A stretch of 57,529 bases of DNA from an uncultured Granulosicoccaceae bacterium (GCA_937957915.1 CALGNZ010000119.1:1-57529); one strand, 5' to 3'. Shown: positions 16,164 through 25,435, numbered from the stretch's first letter. Notes: generated from the sequence alone by a model not told the origin. Translations and numbers: made by a program.

Positions 16164-17021
16164 CTACCATGTGGAGACCGGTTCGGTTACTACACCTGCA
16201 TCGATCAGTGTTTTGAGTTCCGGCTTCCACAGATTGTTCGGGTCGGCCCGAAAAATCGAATTAACGAATGTCATCGATACACCGCGTTCAATGAAATAGT
16301 CTCTGTCCTTCTTAAGCTCCTCGCTAATGTTAATGTTCTGCAGTTGATGGTTTGTCTGTAGAGAATACTGATGAAAACCGAGTTCTGCACCACTATTTAT
16401 TGTTCGTTTGTTGCCAGCCAGAAAAACAATGGTGCAGGCCGAGTAACAGGTTTCGTCTACATGTGTATCAAGATTGTATTGCTCGATCAAGAGTGCCATT
16501 GCTCGCGCAGTGAATACATACCCGCCAGAGTTGTTTAAAGTGACGGTTGTGACTGAACTGTGATTCTGTAGTGTAGTTTTAAATGAACTGTATAGATCCC
16601 AGTCAAGAGGCTTGTCTACCAGCAGAACGGTGTTTTCATCGTGCAGTTCAAGTGTCGTGGTGCCTGTTGGGCGTGCAGGTTGCAATTGTGTTTTTTCAGT
16701 TACCCCGTCGATCATTTGCACTATTGCCAGTGTCAGTGTTAACAATACAGCGGAATATCCAATCCATGCGGTGATCATGCCTCCGCCTTCCCGGACATGG
16801 TTGTCGCAGGCGCGCCAGCCCCCGACCAGTTGCCAGACAAGAGTGACCAGGCTGAGGCCAAGCCATGCGGCAAGGACCGAGGAATTGACTGTATGCTGGA
16901 TCAGGGACTGGATACCACCCATGCAAATCCTGATACCGATAAGCAGTAGAGAGGCTGTTAGAAACAGATTGTAGAGGCCCTGCCAATGTCTGGATACTGC
17001 ATCTGTAAAGATAGTAGGCAT
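16164..17021 (-). CDS. Membrane-anchored ClpP/crotonase-fold protein (COG3904-like)
   Basis: The 285-residue protein has three or four N-terminal membrane helices (about 15-38, 47-66 and 84-103), then an extracytoplasmic or cytoplasmic ClpP-like domain. Recognisable ClpP-fold features are LNNSGGYVFTARAMA (oxyanion-loop region), ETCYSACTIVFLAGNKR with the candidate nucleophile Ser in YSAC, and LGFHQY with a candidate His. Such proteins are usually annotated as periplasmic COG3904 proteins, and proteolysis has not been shown. It may process or bind membrane proteins (inference). No partner gene is next to it. Confidence 0.68.
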   Translation of the reverse strand: MPTIFTDAVSRHWQGLYNLFLTASLLLIGIRICMGGIQSLIQHTVNSSVLAAWLGLSLVTLVWQLVGGWRACDNHVREGGGMITAWIGYSAVLLTLTLAIVQMIDGVTEKTQLQPARPTGTTTLELHDENTVLLVDKPLDWDLYSSFKTTLQNHSSVTTVTLNNSGGYVFTARAMALLIEQYNLDTHVDETCYSACTIVFLAGNKRTINSGAELGFHQYSLQTNHQLQNINISEELKKDRDYFIERGVSMTFVNSIFRADPNNLWKPELKTLIDAGVVTEPVSTW

Positions 17022-17457
17022 CCTGGCTGGATTGTGCTCAGTGAATGTAACTTGGCGGTAAGAAAGGATTCAAGGAATTAACACGGCTCTTGTGTTGTTG
17101 TGAAAAGTTAGCGTTTGTTGCAGTGGTTCCTAATAACAAGGAAGTAGTCCCGGTTGGTTGCCTCCCGCTAACTGTTCGTAACTGGTTACCGGCGGCAATC
17201 AGGACAGATGCGTGGCCACCGGTGAGTCTTTTCGGAAGCAGTTGCTCTGTCTGTTTCTGTGAGCCGCGGTCCCCGGTCTGGCCGTCCACTCGCTGTCTTA
17301 CATTGAAGCCCGGTCAGGCCTCTCTGTCAAGACGGCAAAATTTGCCTGGTGCAGCAATACAGCCTGCCAGTAGCGAGTAGGCAGTGTATTAATTCATTTT
17401 CAGGTGCACTCTTTATTCGTTCAAGTACACTAGCGTTTTTACCAAGAAAATTTACAC
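17022..17457. other. Intergenic stretch, no gene recognised
   Basis: This 436-bp gap separates two divergent genes. An 83-codon minus-strand frame (17038-17289) exists, but it has no Shine-Dalgarno, no family resemblance and a Ser/Thr/Gln-rich composition typical of random frames. The promoters of both neighbours should be here. I see no convincing -35/-10 pair, repeat or hairpin. Confidence 0.4.
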
Positions 17458-19275
17458 ATGCACTGGATCAGGAACAGTTTCGCTCTCGATCTGCGATCGA
17501 TTGCCTTGTTTCGAATATTGCTGGGCGCTCTGATCCTGATGGATCTTGCCTTGCGCAGCCGCGATCTGACCGCTTTCTACACAGATACAGGTGTGTTAGC
17601 CCGGCGTTTCTGGATCGACGTGACGCATCGCTGGTTATGGTCAATTCATGCTGCCAGTGGTGAGCCATGGTGGCAAATTATTTTGTTTGTACTGGCTGCG
17701 TGTTTTGCCATTTGCCTGATGGTTGGCTATCGCTCCAGATTGATGGCGGGGCTGTCCCTGATATTGCTGGCGTCTTTGCAGAATCGAAATGGCCTGCTGA
17801 TGCAGGGTGGTGATCTGCTTTTGGTCGTCATGTGCTTCTGGAGTCTGTTTTTGCCTATTGGTGCCAGATACTCCATAGACTCCGCTCTGCGGCCAGAGCA
17901 TCAGGATGACCCAAACAGCAGTACAGCCAGTGATCCGCTCAACCAGCGATATTTTTCCATCGCAACCATTGCAATCACATTGCAGGTTCTCTATCTCTAC
18001 TTCTTTACCGCATTACTTAAAACCGGAGACGCCTGGACCACCCGGTTTGATGCGGCCTATTACGCAGTCAGCCTGCAACATTTTGCAACACCAATAGGCG
18101 AGTGGTTTCGCAATTTTCCGGGGGTGTTGAAGCTATCGACGGTCTACGTGCTGGCTGTGGAGTTTATTGCACCGTGGCTGGTGTTGTGCCCTGTATTATG
18201 GCCGCGAGTCCGTTTGCTTGGCCTGGTGTTACTGGCATCGTTGCACGCGGCATTCCTGCTAATGCTGCATATCGGGCTTTTTCCGCTAATCGATTTTATG
18301 GCGTTGTCGTTGTTGATACCGGGCACGGTGTGGGTTTGGTTGCGTAAAAAGAGTGTCGAGCGAACCCGCGGCATAGTGCTGCACTACGATGAAGACTGTG
18401 GTTTTTGCCTGAAGATGTGCCTGATTTTGCGAGCGTTTTTACTGCCCGCGCAAACGATCATCCAGCCGGCTCAAAAAACGCCGTCTATCTACGAAATTAT
18501 GCAGCGTGAGAACAGCTGGGTGGTAAGCGATGCAAGTGGAAAAACCTATATCCACTGGCACGCGATGGCATTCCTGTTCTCGCAGCGCTGGCCGTTCAAG
18601 CCGATTGGCTGGTTGCTTTCCGTACCCCCGTTTATACAGGCGGGAAACCGGGTCTATCGGTGGGTGGCTGACAATCGCGAATTAATGGGCAGAGTCACAT
18701 CGCGATGGCTGCCCTATCGACCATTAAAGGTACAGGCAACAGTGGCAGGTTCTGTACTGGCACTGCTGTTTTTCTATGTGGCGACGGCATTCAATGTGTT
18801 TGAAATGCCCGGACTACGCGGCAAAATGCCGGAGCATGTTGAATACCTCGCACGCACCGTACGAATCGACCAGCGTTGGGATATGTTTGCGCCGTTCCCC
18901 GCTACTGAATCTTCCTACCCGCTGATATCCGGCACCTTGCGCGATGAGACACAGGTTGATCTGTATAAGCTCACATCGAGTAACCCTGAATGGAAGCCGC
19001 CAGCTCGGCTGTACAGTCTGTATCGGTCCTATCGCTGGCGAAAGTATCTTGGGCGTGTGCGTTCTCACACGAACAATGTCGTACGTCAGGGACTCGGAGA
19101 CTATTATTGTCGAACCTGGAATAGCAGAGATCAGCCAAGGGCACAGCAACTGGCAACGCTCGAGATCAGCTTTGCCGTAATTACGACCCGGCCGCCAGGC
19201 ACTGAGCCGACTGCAGAGAAGCGTAGTCTGGTGTGGCGACACTGGTGCTTTCCGGAATATGCCGACAAAAGCTAA
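17458..19275 (+). CDS. HTTM membrane protein fused to a DCC (DUF393) thiol-redox domain
   Basis: The 605-residue protein begins with an HTTM domain (horizontally transferred transmembrane domain, related to vitamin-K gamma-carboxylase), with about seven helices in residues 15-295. A DCC/DUF393 domain follows, starting LHYDEDCGFC with the Cys pair at 314 and 317. This is a thioredoxin-like fold whose members are presumed thiol oxidoreductases. A further helix (about 422-445) leads to a C-terminal domain with RWDMFAPFP, a motif often found in HTTM proteins. Fusion of the two domains suggests a membrane redox or carboxylation reaction that needs dithiol turnover (inference). No substrate protein is next to it. 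Confidence 0.8.
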   Translation: MHWIRNSFALDLRSIALFRILLGALILMDLALRSRDLTAFYTDTGVLARRFWIDVTHRWLWSIHAASGEPWWQIILFVLAACFAICLMVGYRSRLMAGLSLILLASLQNRNGLLMQGGDLLLVVMCFWSLFLPIGARYSIDSALRPEHQDDPNSSTASDPLNQRYFSIATIAITLQVLYLYFFTALLKTGDAWTTRFDAAYYAVSLQHFATPIGEWFRNFPGVLKLSTVYVLAVEFIAPWLVLCPVLWPRVRLLGLVLLASLHAAFLLMLHIGLFPLIDFMALSLLIPGTVWVWLRKKSVERTRGIVLHYDEDCGFCLKMCLILRAFLLPAQTIIQPAQKTPSIYEIMQRENSWVVSDASGKTYIHWHAMAFLFSQRWPFKPIGWLLSVPPFIQAGNRVYRWVADNRELMGRVTSRWLPYRPLKVQATVAGSVLALLFFYVATAFNVFEMPGLRGKMPEHVEYLARTVRIDQRWDMFAPFPATESSYPLISGTLRDETQVDLYKLTSSNPEWKPPARLYSLYRSYRWRKYLGRVRSHTNNVVRQGLGDYYCRTWNSRDQPRAQQLATLEISFAVITTRPPGTEPTAEKRSLVWRHWCFPEYADKS

Positions 19276-19330
19276 CACGTGGTTCGATCAAAGCGCATGC
19301 TTTGTCAGTGCTCAGCCGGACTCAGGCGGG

Positions 19331-20515
19331 TTATTTGATGCTCACAATATTCAGCTGGTAGAGTTTGTCGATCAACGCAATTTTTTGCTCAGCGCTGAGT
19401 AACGGCAGTTCACGCACTGTGGTGGTTTGCTGCTCTACCAGCCAGTGCACTGCGGCTCCCATTGGTTGATGGAACTCGACGATCTGGCCAGGTAATCGAA
19501 GTGTGGTTATCTCTGCGTCAGTGTCGATGCTAATCACCTGATCGGCTTTTACCTGCACGTTGCACTGTGCAGTGACCGACCTGGGGCGATGCTGACGAGA
19601 CAGCATGCCGCTGCTGTCCTGTGTGCATTGAACGGCGGTTTGATCGCGAAAGCTGGAAAGCGCGTTCTTAACACGTTCTGTTGTTGGCAGCTGTTCGAGT
19701 AGTTCACTCAGCATTGCTGATGGATTCTGATCTGTCGATGAGCTTGTCAGATTGACCAGCGGGATAGACTGACGGAATCGTGTGTCTTGTTCTGCAGCCA
19801 GTTGCAACAGCTCCTGCAACAGGTCACGAGCGGTAACCGGATACACGCCCACTGTAATATGCAGTGACGGTGACTGTTCGAGTGCAATAGCATCGTGGGT
19901 AATGCCCCGAGGAATATATAGTGTGTCTCCGGCGGTCAGAGTGATTTGTTCAGTTTGTTCGCCAGGTATGAAATTCTTGCTGTCGAATGCATCATCGTTG
20001 AATGGCAATTCAACGTTGTTGCTGTAAAAGTTAAACTGTTTTTTACCGCTGGCCTGTACGATAAATACATCGTGTGTATCGTAGTGAGGCTTGAACCCCT
20101 GATGCCCCGGCGGTGACAAATACACGTTTGCGTGGCATTGCATTTGCCATTCTGATTGTAAGCGTCGACAAAAATCCCCCAGCGCGCCAATTTTGTAATC
20201 AGCTCTGGCGATGGTGAGTGTTGCTCCGGCCGCGTAATGCTCGATCAGCCGCAACGGGAGCACGCGATTGTCTTTATCGACATATTGATCTTTGGCGATT
20301 CCATCTGGCTGCTGTATGAGCTGCACATCCGGAAAGTGTAGTTCGCTCGATGCGAGGAGTGAGTCCAGCGAATCAATACTTAGAATGTTTGCGAAGTGTG
20401 CAGTGTCCGAGCGCTCGATATGCACCGGAGATTGTTCCCAGTACGAATTAAAAAAATTGTCGACACCCAATGGTTGCAGGAGCGTCTCGGCTGCACCGTT
20501 AGAACTGGTGTTCAT
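19331..20515 (-). CDS. JmjC/cupin_4-type Fe(II)/2-oxoglutarate protein hydroxylase (RoxA-like)
   Basis: The protein (394 residues from the ATG at 20515) is a cupin_4/JmjC oxygenase like ribosomal oxygenase RoxA/YcfD. The iron ligands appear as His144-x-Asp146 in PHYDTHDVFI and His207 in GITHDA. The fold ends with an N-terminal-type winged-helix-like tail rich in Leu and Gln. RoxA hydroxylates ribosomal protein L16 at an Arg; whether this one does is not known. ATG 20515 is chosen because AGG lies 5 nt upstream. In-frame starts at 20545 and 20563 have no ribosome site. The 3' neighbour HTTM gene is convergent. It follows the metallophosphoesterase on the same strand by about 60 nt and may share its transcript. 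Confidence 0.8.
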   Translation of the reverse strand: MNTSSNGAAETLLQPLGVDNFFNSYWEQSPVHIERSDTAHFANILSIDSLDSLLASSELHFPDVQLIQQPDGIAKDQYVDKDNRVLPLRLIEHYAAGATLTIARADYKIGALGDFCRRLQSEWQMQCHANVYLSPPGHQGFKPHYDTHDVFIVQASGKKQFNFYSNNVELPFNDDAFDSKNFIPGEQTEQITLTAGDTLYIPRGITHDAIALEQSPSLHITVGVYPVTARDLLQELLQLAAEQDTRFRQSIPLVNLTSSSTDQNPSAMLSELLEQLPTTERVKNALSSFRDQTAVQCTQDSSGMLSRQHRPRSVTAQCNVQVKADQVISIDTDAEITTLRLPGQIVEFHQPMGAAVHWLVEQQTTTVRELPLLSAEQKIALIDKLYQLNIVSIK

Positions 20516-20575
20516 CTTAACCTGCGTTTTTTTGTAAGCATCCATAGTAGCTGGATACACCAAAGGAAGACCAGG

Positions 20576-21745
20576 TCAGTCGTCTGGTCCAATTTCAATT
20601 ACCGCCATTTCGCAGCGTGTTCCCAGTCGCAGTGTCGGGCCCCACGTGCCGGTACCCGCGGAAACGTACAGATGCTGATTGGCCTGTGAGAATAGCCCCA
20701 GCATGCGACGAAATTGCAATTTTACCAGTAACCCGAACGGCCAGATCTGGCCACCATGTGTGTGGCCACTCAGCATCAGATCTACCGAGTGCGCGACCGC
20801 ATCGTCCCAGCCGCTTGGGCGGTGATAGAGCAAGATAGTGTAGGCATCGGTCGGCCAGTCAATGTGAGGCAGTTTCCGACCAATCTGTCGTTTGTCATCA
20901 GCATCGTCAATACCCAGAATGCACAGGTCGTGGAATGTGATTGATCTGTTTCGCAGTATTTCAACTCCGTTGTTCTCTACAGCTGCGATTGCAGCCTGTA
21001 AGTCAACATAGCGCTCATGGTTGCCCAGGCACATCCACGCCGGGCACTGCAGGTCTGCAAGTGGCCGCAATTCTTCCGCCGTTACACTGCTGGAGTCGAG
21101 CAGGTCTCCGGTGATTAGTACGCCGTCAGGCTCATGGCTGTTGCATTGGTCGACAACCCGTTGCATAAACTGTGTGCTGCGACTTCCGATGTGAATATCG
21201 CTGATCTGCACAAACCTGTACTTTCTGCTGACAGCTTTACTTTTGAAGTTCAGCGGTATCGTTTTTATAGCTGTGGCGCAGAACACACCGTAGAGGCACA
21301 ACAAGGCCCAGATGGCCAGCGTGATAATGCCGGTTGTAGTGCGATCGGTAAACCACAACAGCGGCGCACAGGCCACAACAACGGAAAGCAGAATGGTTGT
21401 GGCTCCCAGTAATTGCATAGCCGGCCACTTCAGCACAGAGTTGGCGGACTGTACTGAATACCACATCCATGCGGTGACAAAGGGTGTGACCAATACGCTG
21501 GCGATTAAAAATGCAGATAACGACTTGTCGAGTAGCCACGACAGTAGTATCAGCAAAGGTGCAGACACTACCAGCCAGATAACAACACTGGCGATGGCCA
21601 GAAAGCGCCATGATCTAACCGAGCTTCCTGATGGTTTTTGCCTGTTAGTTGAATGCTTTGCGCCTGACGAATTTGCGGCGGGTTTGTTCGTGGTCAACAG
21701 TGTTACCGAATGAGAGAACCGGTACAGAGTGTACGCGGGTTCCAT
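20576..21745 (-). CDS. Membrane-bound metallophosphoesterase (YkuE-like)
   Basis: The 389-residue protein carries four N-terminal membrane helices (about 46-70, 78-95, 108-130 and 140-155) followed by a calcineurin-type phosphoesterase domain. All metal motifs are present: SDIHIG, GDLLD, GNHE and GHTHGG. YkuE-like enzymes act on phospholipid or lipid-A-type headgroups, or on nucleotides; the substrate here is open. It is on the same strand as the JmjC gene downstream. Residues 20-45 form a Ser/Lys-rich leader, so a later start is possible. Confidence 0.85.
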   Translation of the reverse strand: MEPAYTLYRFSHSVTLLTTNKPAANSSGAKHSTNRQKPSGSSVRSWRFLAIASVVIWLVVSAPLLILLSWLLDKSLSAFLIASVLVTPFVTAWMWYSVQSANSVLKWPAMQLLGATTILLSVVVACAPLLWFTDRTTTGIITLAIWALLCLYGVFCATAIKTIPLNFKSKAVSRKYRFVQISDIHIGSRSTQFMQRVVDQCNSHEPDGVLITGDLLDSSSVTAEELRPLADLQCPAWMCLGNHERYVDLQAAIAAVENNGVEILRNRSITFHDLCILGIDDADDKRQIGRKLPHIDWPTDAYTILLYHRPSGWDDAVAHSVDLMLSGHTHGGQIWPFGLLVKLQFRRMLGLFSQANQHLYVSAGTGTWGPTLRLGTRCEMAVIEIGPDD

Positions 21746-21793
21746 TGAGTTGCGTTTTACCGCAGGTTAAACAACCGCAATGTTATTTGTCAT

Positions 21794-22654
21794 TTACACA
21801 CTGCCTGTGGTTTGGCAGAGCGTGGTCTGCAAGCGACGCCGAATCATGAAGCAGCCCAGGGTCAAAAACACAGTCGTTGGCCCCAGGGAACCGGCGCCTG
21901 AGAATGACAAGGTAATATCGGTGTCAAAGTGAAATGCGTCATCATGCATTCGGCTTTCTATCGGCAGCCCGTATAACTGATGCGAGTCTTCAGGTCCATA
22001 GGTGCCGATGAGTTCGTGAGTGTGGGCGTCATACACCTCAATGTAGTGATTGTAGTATCCACTGGGGTAGCCGCTGTCGAGTTCTGCGTTCAGTGAAAAG
22101 GTATCTGCAGAGCCACTGCCACTAATCGTAAAGTTGCCTGTTACAGCGTATTCATTCCATGGTCCGCCCTCGTTGGCAAGATACAGCACAGCGTAAACAG
22201 TAGTGGCAGTGAATGTCGTATCCAGATCAAGGGTCAGGCTGAAGTTGGAGTAATGGCCGTCGTGGTCATGATCGGTGTTGAGATGTAGCGCTACATCAAA
22301 GATCCATAAAAAAGGATTGTAGCTGGCGATTTTTCTATCCGCGTGCGTTGCACTGTTTATACTCGGCTTTTCGGGTGCTGTTGCAAATGCAGTAGGGTAG
22401 TGGTGAACGCTGGATGTACCAGCCACGGTTACAGTCGCCTGTCGAGCGTGAGGATCAACGACGGCTGTCTGTACAGCTTTGCCTGATGCTGGGCTGGCGG
22501 TGCTGGCGACGGCGCTGCCGGCAAATAACGCCGCTATTATAATCGCGGGTATTAACACGGGCATTGTTTTGGACAGTAATGCGCATTGGCTAATCGGGCT
22601 AGTCAATTTGTCGGTGAAAGAAGCGGGGTTGCACCGCCACACTGGCTGCTTCAT
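21794..22654 (-). CDS. Choice-of-anchor H family surface protein
   Basis: The 286-residue protein has an N-terminal signal (VLIPAIIIAALFAGSAVAS, after a 30-residue leader) and a family core. The core shows DHDHDGHYSNFSLTLDLDTT, YAVLYLANEGGPWNEYAVTG and YYNHYIEVYDAHTHELIGTYG, characteristic of choice-of-anchor H proteins. The C-terminus is SGAGSLGPTTVFLTLGCFMIRRR, a Gly/Ser motif, hydrophobic span and Arg cluster. This resembles the GlyGly-CTERM sorting tail processed by rhombosortase, and is followed by about ten more residues. It is therefore likely exported and surface-anchored. GGAA lies 6 nt before the ATG at 22654. No rhombosortase gene is in the window. Confidence 0.78.
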   Translation of the reverse strand: MKQPVWRCNPASFTDKLTSPISQCALLSKTMPVLIPAIIIAALFAGSAVASTASPASGKAVQTAVVDPHARQATVTVAGTSSVHHYPTAFATAPEKPSINSATHADRKIASYNPFLWIFDVALHLNTDHDHDGHYSNFSLTLDLDTTFTATTVYAVLYLANEGGPWNEYAVTGNFTISGSGSADTFSLNAELDSGYPSGYYNHYIEVYDAHTHELIGTYGPEDSHQLYGLPIESRMHDDAFHFDTDITLSFSGAGSLGPTTVFLTLGCFMIRRRLQTTLCQTTGSV

Positions 22655-22879
22655 AGTTTTCCGGAATGAGCCGAGCTCATGCTGTTGTATTGCAGCGCAT
22701 CAGGCCATAATGAGCCTGAATCAGTTCTGAATCGTAAAGCGAGTGTGTCGACAAGGTGCAGAAACCGTTAAGCTGGTCACCGCTATACTGCTGTCGACAC
22801 AAAAGCGAAGCCGGCGGCACTGACTCCGAATCAGTGCGGTGCGTGGCTCTACGAATTTTGAGGCGACGACAGGCGTAAA

Positions 22880-23638
22880 ATGGTGTATCAAAAAATCGTG
22901 ACAAGGCTCCTGAGCGGGCTGGTATTCTCAGTTGCTGGTGTCGCAGTCGCAGTGACTGTGCCGCCTGGCAGTGAGTTGCAAAGTCTTAAGCAAAACTCAA
23001 CCGTGATCTCGTCGGCGACAGAAACCGGCCAGAGCAAATTAACGTTTACGGAGCATTTCCACAATGATCCCGATAGCGATGCAATAACCGTTAGCTACTG
23101 GTCTGCTGACGGGGTACCACTGGCCGTGAAACAACTTGATTTCACTGACGGTGGCGATATCCCCGATTTCGAACTGTACGACTATCGCCGCAAGCGCGTT
23201 CAACGCGTCATGCGTGATGGCAATACGCTGAATATAGCGGTCTATCGCACTGACGACAAAGGAGCCCGTACTCAAATCAAGTCCTTTTCTGTTGCAGTGA
23301 AAGAGCCTGCGATTGTCGATGCGGGCTTTCATCGCCATGTGCTTAAACACTGGGATGCATTGGTGGCTGGTAAAAGCCAGCGCGTAAATTTTCTGCGTGT
23401 TGAGAAGGGCAGCTATATTCCATTGGTCATCAAAAGGCGCAAGTGTGACGTGCAGGACGGCGCTGTATGCTTTCGCATTGCACTGGATAACTTTCTGCTG
23501 AAGAATCTGGTGCCGGACATCAAGCTCGCCTATCACCCGGAGCTGAAAAGGCTTGTTCGTTATGCAGGCCTGGGGCCACTTAATAAAACCAATGGCAAAG
23601 GCATGCCTGTAACTATTAGTTATGAGTACCCGCAATAG
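22880..23638 (+). CDS. Exported protein of unknown function
   Basis: The 252-residue protein starts with a clear Sec signal (RLLSGLVFSVAGVAVAV, cleavage near residue 24). The mature part is soluble and mostly beta, with charged strands and no Cys pair other than two Cys near 190-200 (KRRKCDVQDGAVCF), which could form a disulfide. The Lys/Arg-rich segment and the C-terminal GMPVTISYEYP resemble small periplasmic proteins of unknown role. I do not recognise a family. It faces the anchor-H gene and precedes the GMC oxidoreductase by 79 nt, possibly in one transcript. Confidence 0.72.
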   Translation: MVYQKIVTRLLSGLVFSVAGVAVAVTVPPGSELQSLKQNSTVISSATETGQSKLTFTEHFHNDPDSDAITVSYWSADGVPLAVKQLDFTDGGDIPDFELYDYRRKRVQRVMRDGNTLNIAVYRTDDKGARTQIKSFSVAVKEPAIVDAGFHRHVLKHWDALVAGKSQRVNFLRVEKGSYIPLVIKRRKCDVQDGAVCFRIALDNFLLKNLVPDIKLAYHPELKRLVRYAGLGPLNKTNGKGMPVTISYEYPQ

Positions 23639-23703
23639 CTTGCGCAAATTGCCGACTGAGCATCACTGATGCGGGTTCTGGCCACAGAGGTTTAAGGTGT
23701 AGC

Positions 23704-23736
23704 ATGATTAACGACGAATGGATTACGATTATATAA
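23704..23736 (+). CDS. Ten-codon leader ORF overlapping the GMC start
   Basis: An ATG at 23704 has an AAGG (23694-23697) at the ideal 6-nt distance and encodes only MINDEWITII before a TAA at 23734. It overlaps the GMC oxidoreductase start (23718) in another frame. The GMC ATG has no Shine-Dalgarno of its own. This may be a leader peptide that couples translation, or a frameshifted remnant of a longer N-terminus. Confidence 0.3.
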   Translation: MINDEWITII

Positions 23737-25292
23737 TTGTTGGTGCAGGGTCGGCGGGTTGTGTGCTGGCTAACCGGCTAAGTGCGAGCGGTAGATTGTC
23801 GGTGTTGTTAATAGAGGCGGGTCCAGCAGATAGCAATCCATGGATTCATATTCCGCTGGGCTACGGCAAGCTCTTTACGGACAAGCGGGTAAACTGGGCC
23901 TATGAGTCAGAGCCCGAGCCATACCTGAACGACCGACAGATTTTTACGCCCAGGGGCAAGGTACTGGGTGGCTCGTCTTCAATAAACGGTCTTGTGTATG
24001 TGCGGGGTCAGCCCGAGGACTTCAATCAATGGAATGTGCCAGGCTGGTCGTACAACGAATTATTGCCCTGGTTCATTCGATCTGAAAATCAAAGCCGGGG
24101 TGCAGACAGCTTCCATGGGGTAGACGGGCCGCTGTCGGTGTCAGACCTGCCTGATAAACATGAATTGTGCGATGCGTTTATCGATGCGGCAGTCGCAAAT
24201 GGTATCTCACGTAACGATGATTTCAATGGTGCGTGTCAGGAAGGTGCAGGCTACTTTCAGGCAACACTGCGTAACGGGCGCAGAGACAGTACAGCAACCG
24301 CTTATCTGCATCCGGTTAAGCACCGAAAAAATTTGCAGGTGCTGGTTAACGCTCACGTTCGCAAGGTGATACTTAAGGAACGCCGTGCCCGTGGTGTGCA
24401 GGTTTTGCACAAGGGCAAGTCAGTTGATTATTCGGGTGGCAGAGTCATTCTGGCGGCAGGCAGTATTAACTCACCGGCGCTACTGCAGCATTCCGGTGTC
24501 GGTCAGGGCAACTTGCTAAAAGGCTATGGCATACCCGTGCAGTTCGACAGCCCGGAGGTCGGGCTTGGGCTACAGGACCATTATTATGTTCGCACTACCT
24601 GGCGCTGCAATAAACCGATAACCATCAATGACGCGCTGAAAAATCCGCTTCGTCAGGTCGCAACTGCTGCCAGATGGCTGTTTACGCGCACTGGTCCGTT
24701 AACGGTTAGTGCGGGATATGCAGCAGCATTTATTCGCACCCGTGCGCATCTTCGGCGGCCTGACGCGCAGTTGTACTTCATCAACTTTAGTGCCTCCAAA
24801 CCGGGTGCAGGCCTTGACCCGTTTCCCGGGTTTACCGGGTCAGTGTCGCAGTTGCAGGTCGAGTCGCGCGGCTCCGTAACTATCCGGTCTTCAGATCCTC
24901 TGCAGGCACCTGCTATTCGGTATAACTTTCTGTCCACTGAAGCGGATTGCAGGGTTATGGTTGATGCTCTCAAAATGCAGCGATCAATAATGAATACCTC
25001 ACCCATCAGTCAATACGTTGAGGCAGAGCTTGCCCCGGGTGGCGCGGTGCAGGATGATAGTGAATGGCTCGATTACTGTCGAGCCGTCGGTGGCACGGTT
25101 TATCATCCAACCTCCACTTGCCGCATGGGCATTGATGAGGCGTCGGTTGTTGATGAGCAATTGAAGGTGCGGGGCGTAGAAGATCTGTACGTGATTGATG
25201 CTTCTGTTATGCCGTCTGTGATTTCCGGAAACACCAACGCGGCGGTTATCGCGATTGCCGAAAAAGGCGCTGCGCTCTTGCTGGCCAAATAA
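23718..25292 (+). CDS. GMC-family flavin oxidoreductase (choline-dehydrogenase-like)
   Basis: The 524-residue protein is full length for the GMC family. The ADP-binding motif is VGAGSAGCVLANRLS, GMC signature 1 is GGSSSINGLVYVRG, and the C-terminal catalytic part has HPTSTCRMG and NTNAAVIAIAEKGA. These FAD enzymes oxidise alcohols (choline, glucose, long-chain alcohols); the substrate cannot be chosen from sequence. The catalytic pair is probably His-Asn in the C-terminal motif. No cytochrome or Tat gene is adjacent, and no signal peptide is present, so it is probably cytoplasmic or membrane-peripheral. The start lies within a leader ORF. Confidence 0.87.
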   Translation: MDYDYIIVGAGSAGCVLANRLSASGRLSVLLIEAGPADSNPWIHIPLGYGKLFTDKRVNWAYESEPEPYLNDRQIFTPRGKVLGGSSSINGLVYVRGQPEDFNQWNVPGWSYNELLPWFIRSENQSRGADSFHGVDGPLSVSDLPDKHELCDAFIDAAVANGISRNDDFNGACQEGAGYFQATLRNGRRDSTATAYLHPVKHRKNLQVLVNAHVRKVILKERRARGVQVLHKGKSVDYSGGRVILAAGSINSPALLQHSGVGQGNLLKGYGIPVQFDSPEVGLGLQDHYYVRTTWRCNKPITINDALKNPLRQVATAARWLFTRTGPLTVSAGYAAAFIRTRAHLRRPDAQLYFINFSASKPGAGLDPFPGFTGSVSQLQVESRGSVTIRSSDPLQAPAIRYNFLSTEADCRVMVDALKMQRSIMNTSPISQYVEAELAPGGAVQDDSEWLDYCRAVGGTVYHPTSTCRMGIDEASVVDEQLKVRGVEDLYVIDASVMPSVISGNTNAAVIAIAEKGAALLLAK

Positions 25293-25332
25293 ATCAGCTG
25301 TCCGATAGCCGTTTTTGCGACGATAGATGAAA

Positions 25333-25361
25333 TTGGTATGAGTAAATTATGACAATTAAAT
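25333..25361 (+). promoter_or_regulatory. Candidate sigma-70 promoter for the sensor-kinase operon
   Basis: TTGGTA (25333-25338) and TTAAAT (25356-25361) are separated by 17 bp, about 75 bp upstream of the kinase ATG. Each hexamer has four consensus matches. The surrounding DNA is AT-rich compared with the rest of the region. Confidence 0.35.
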
Positions 25362-25435
25362 GAACACCGTTTTTCCGGGCGCAGTCAGGTACTATTTGTA
25401 ACTGTTTCGCAAGTCGGTCGGGATCGAGCGCTCAA

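Noticed and set aside
17038..17289. 83-residue minus-strand frame before the HTTM gene
   Set aside because: No ribosome site, no recognisable domain and a random-looking composition; probably non-coding.
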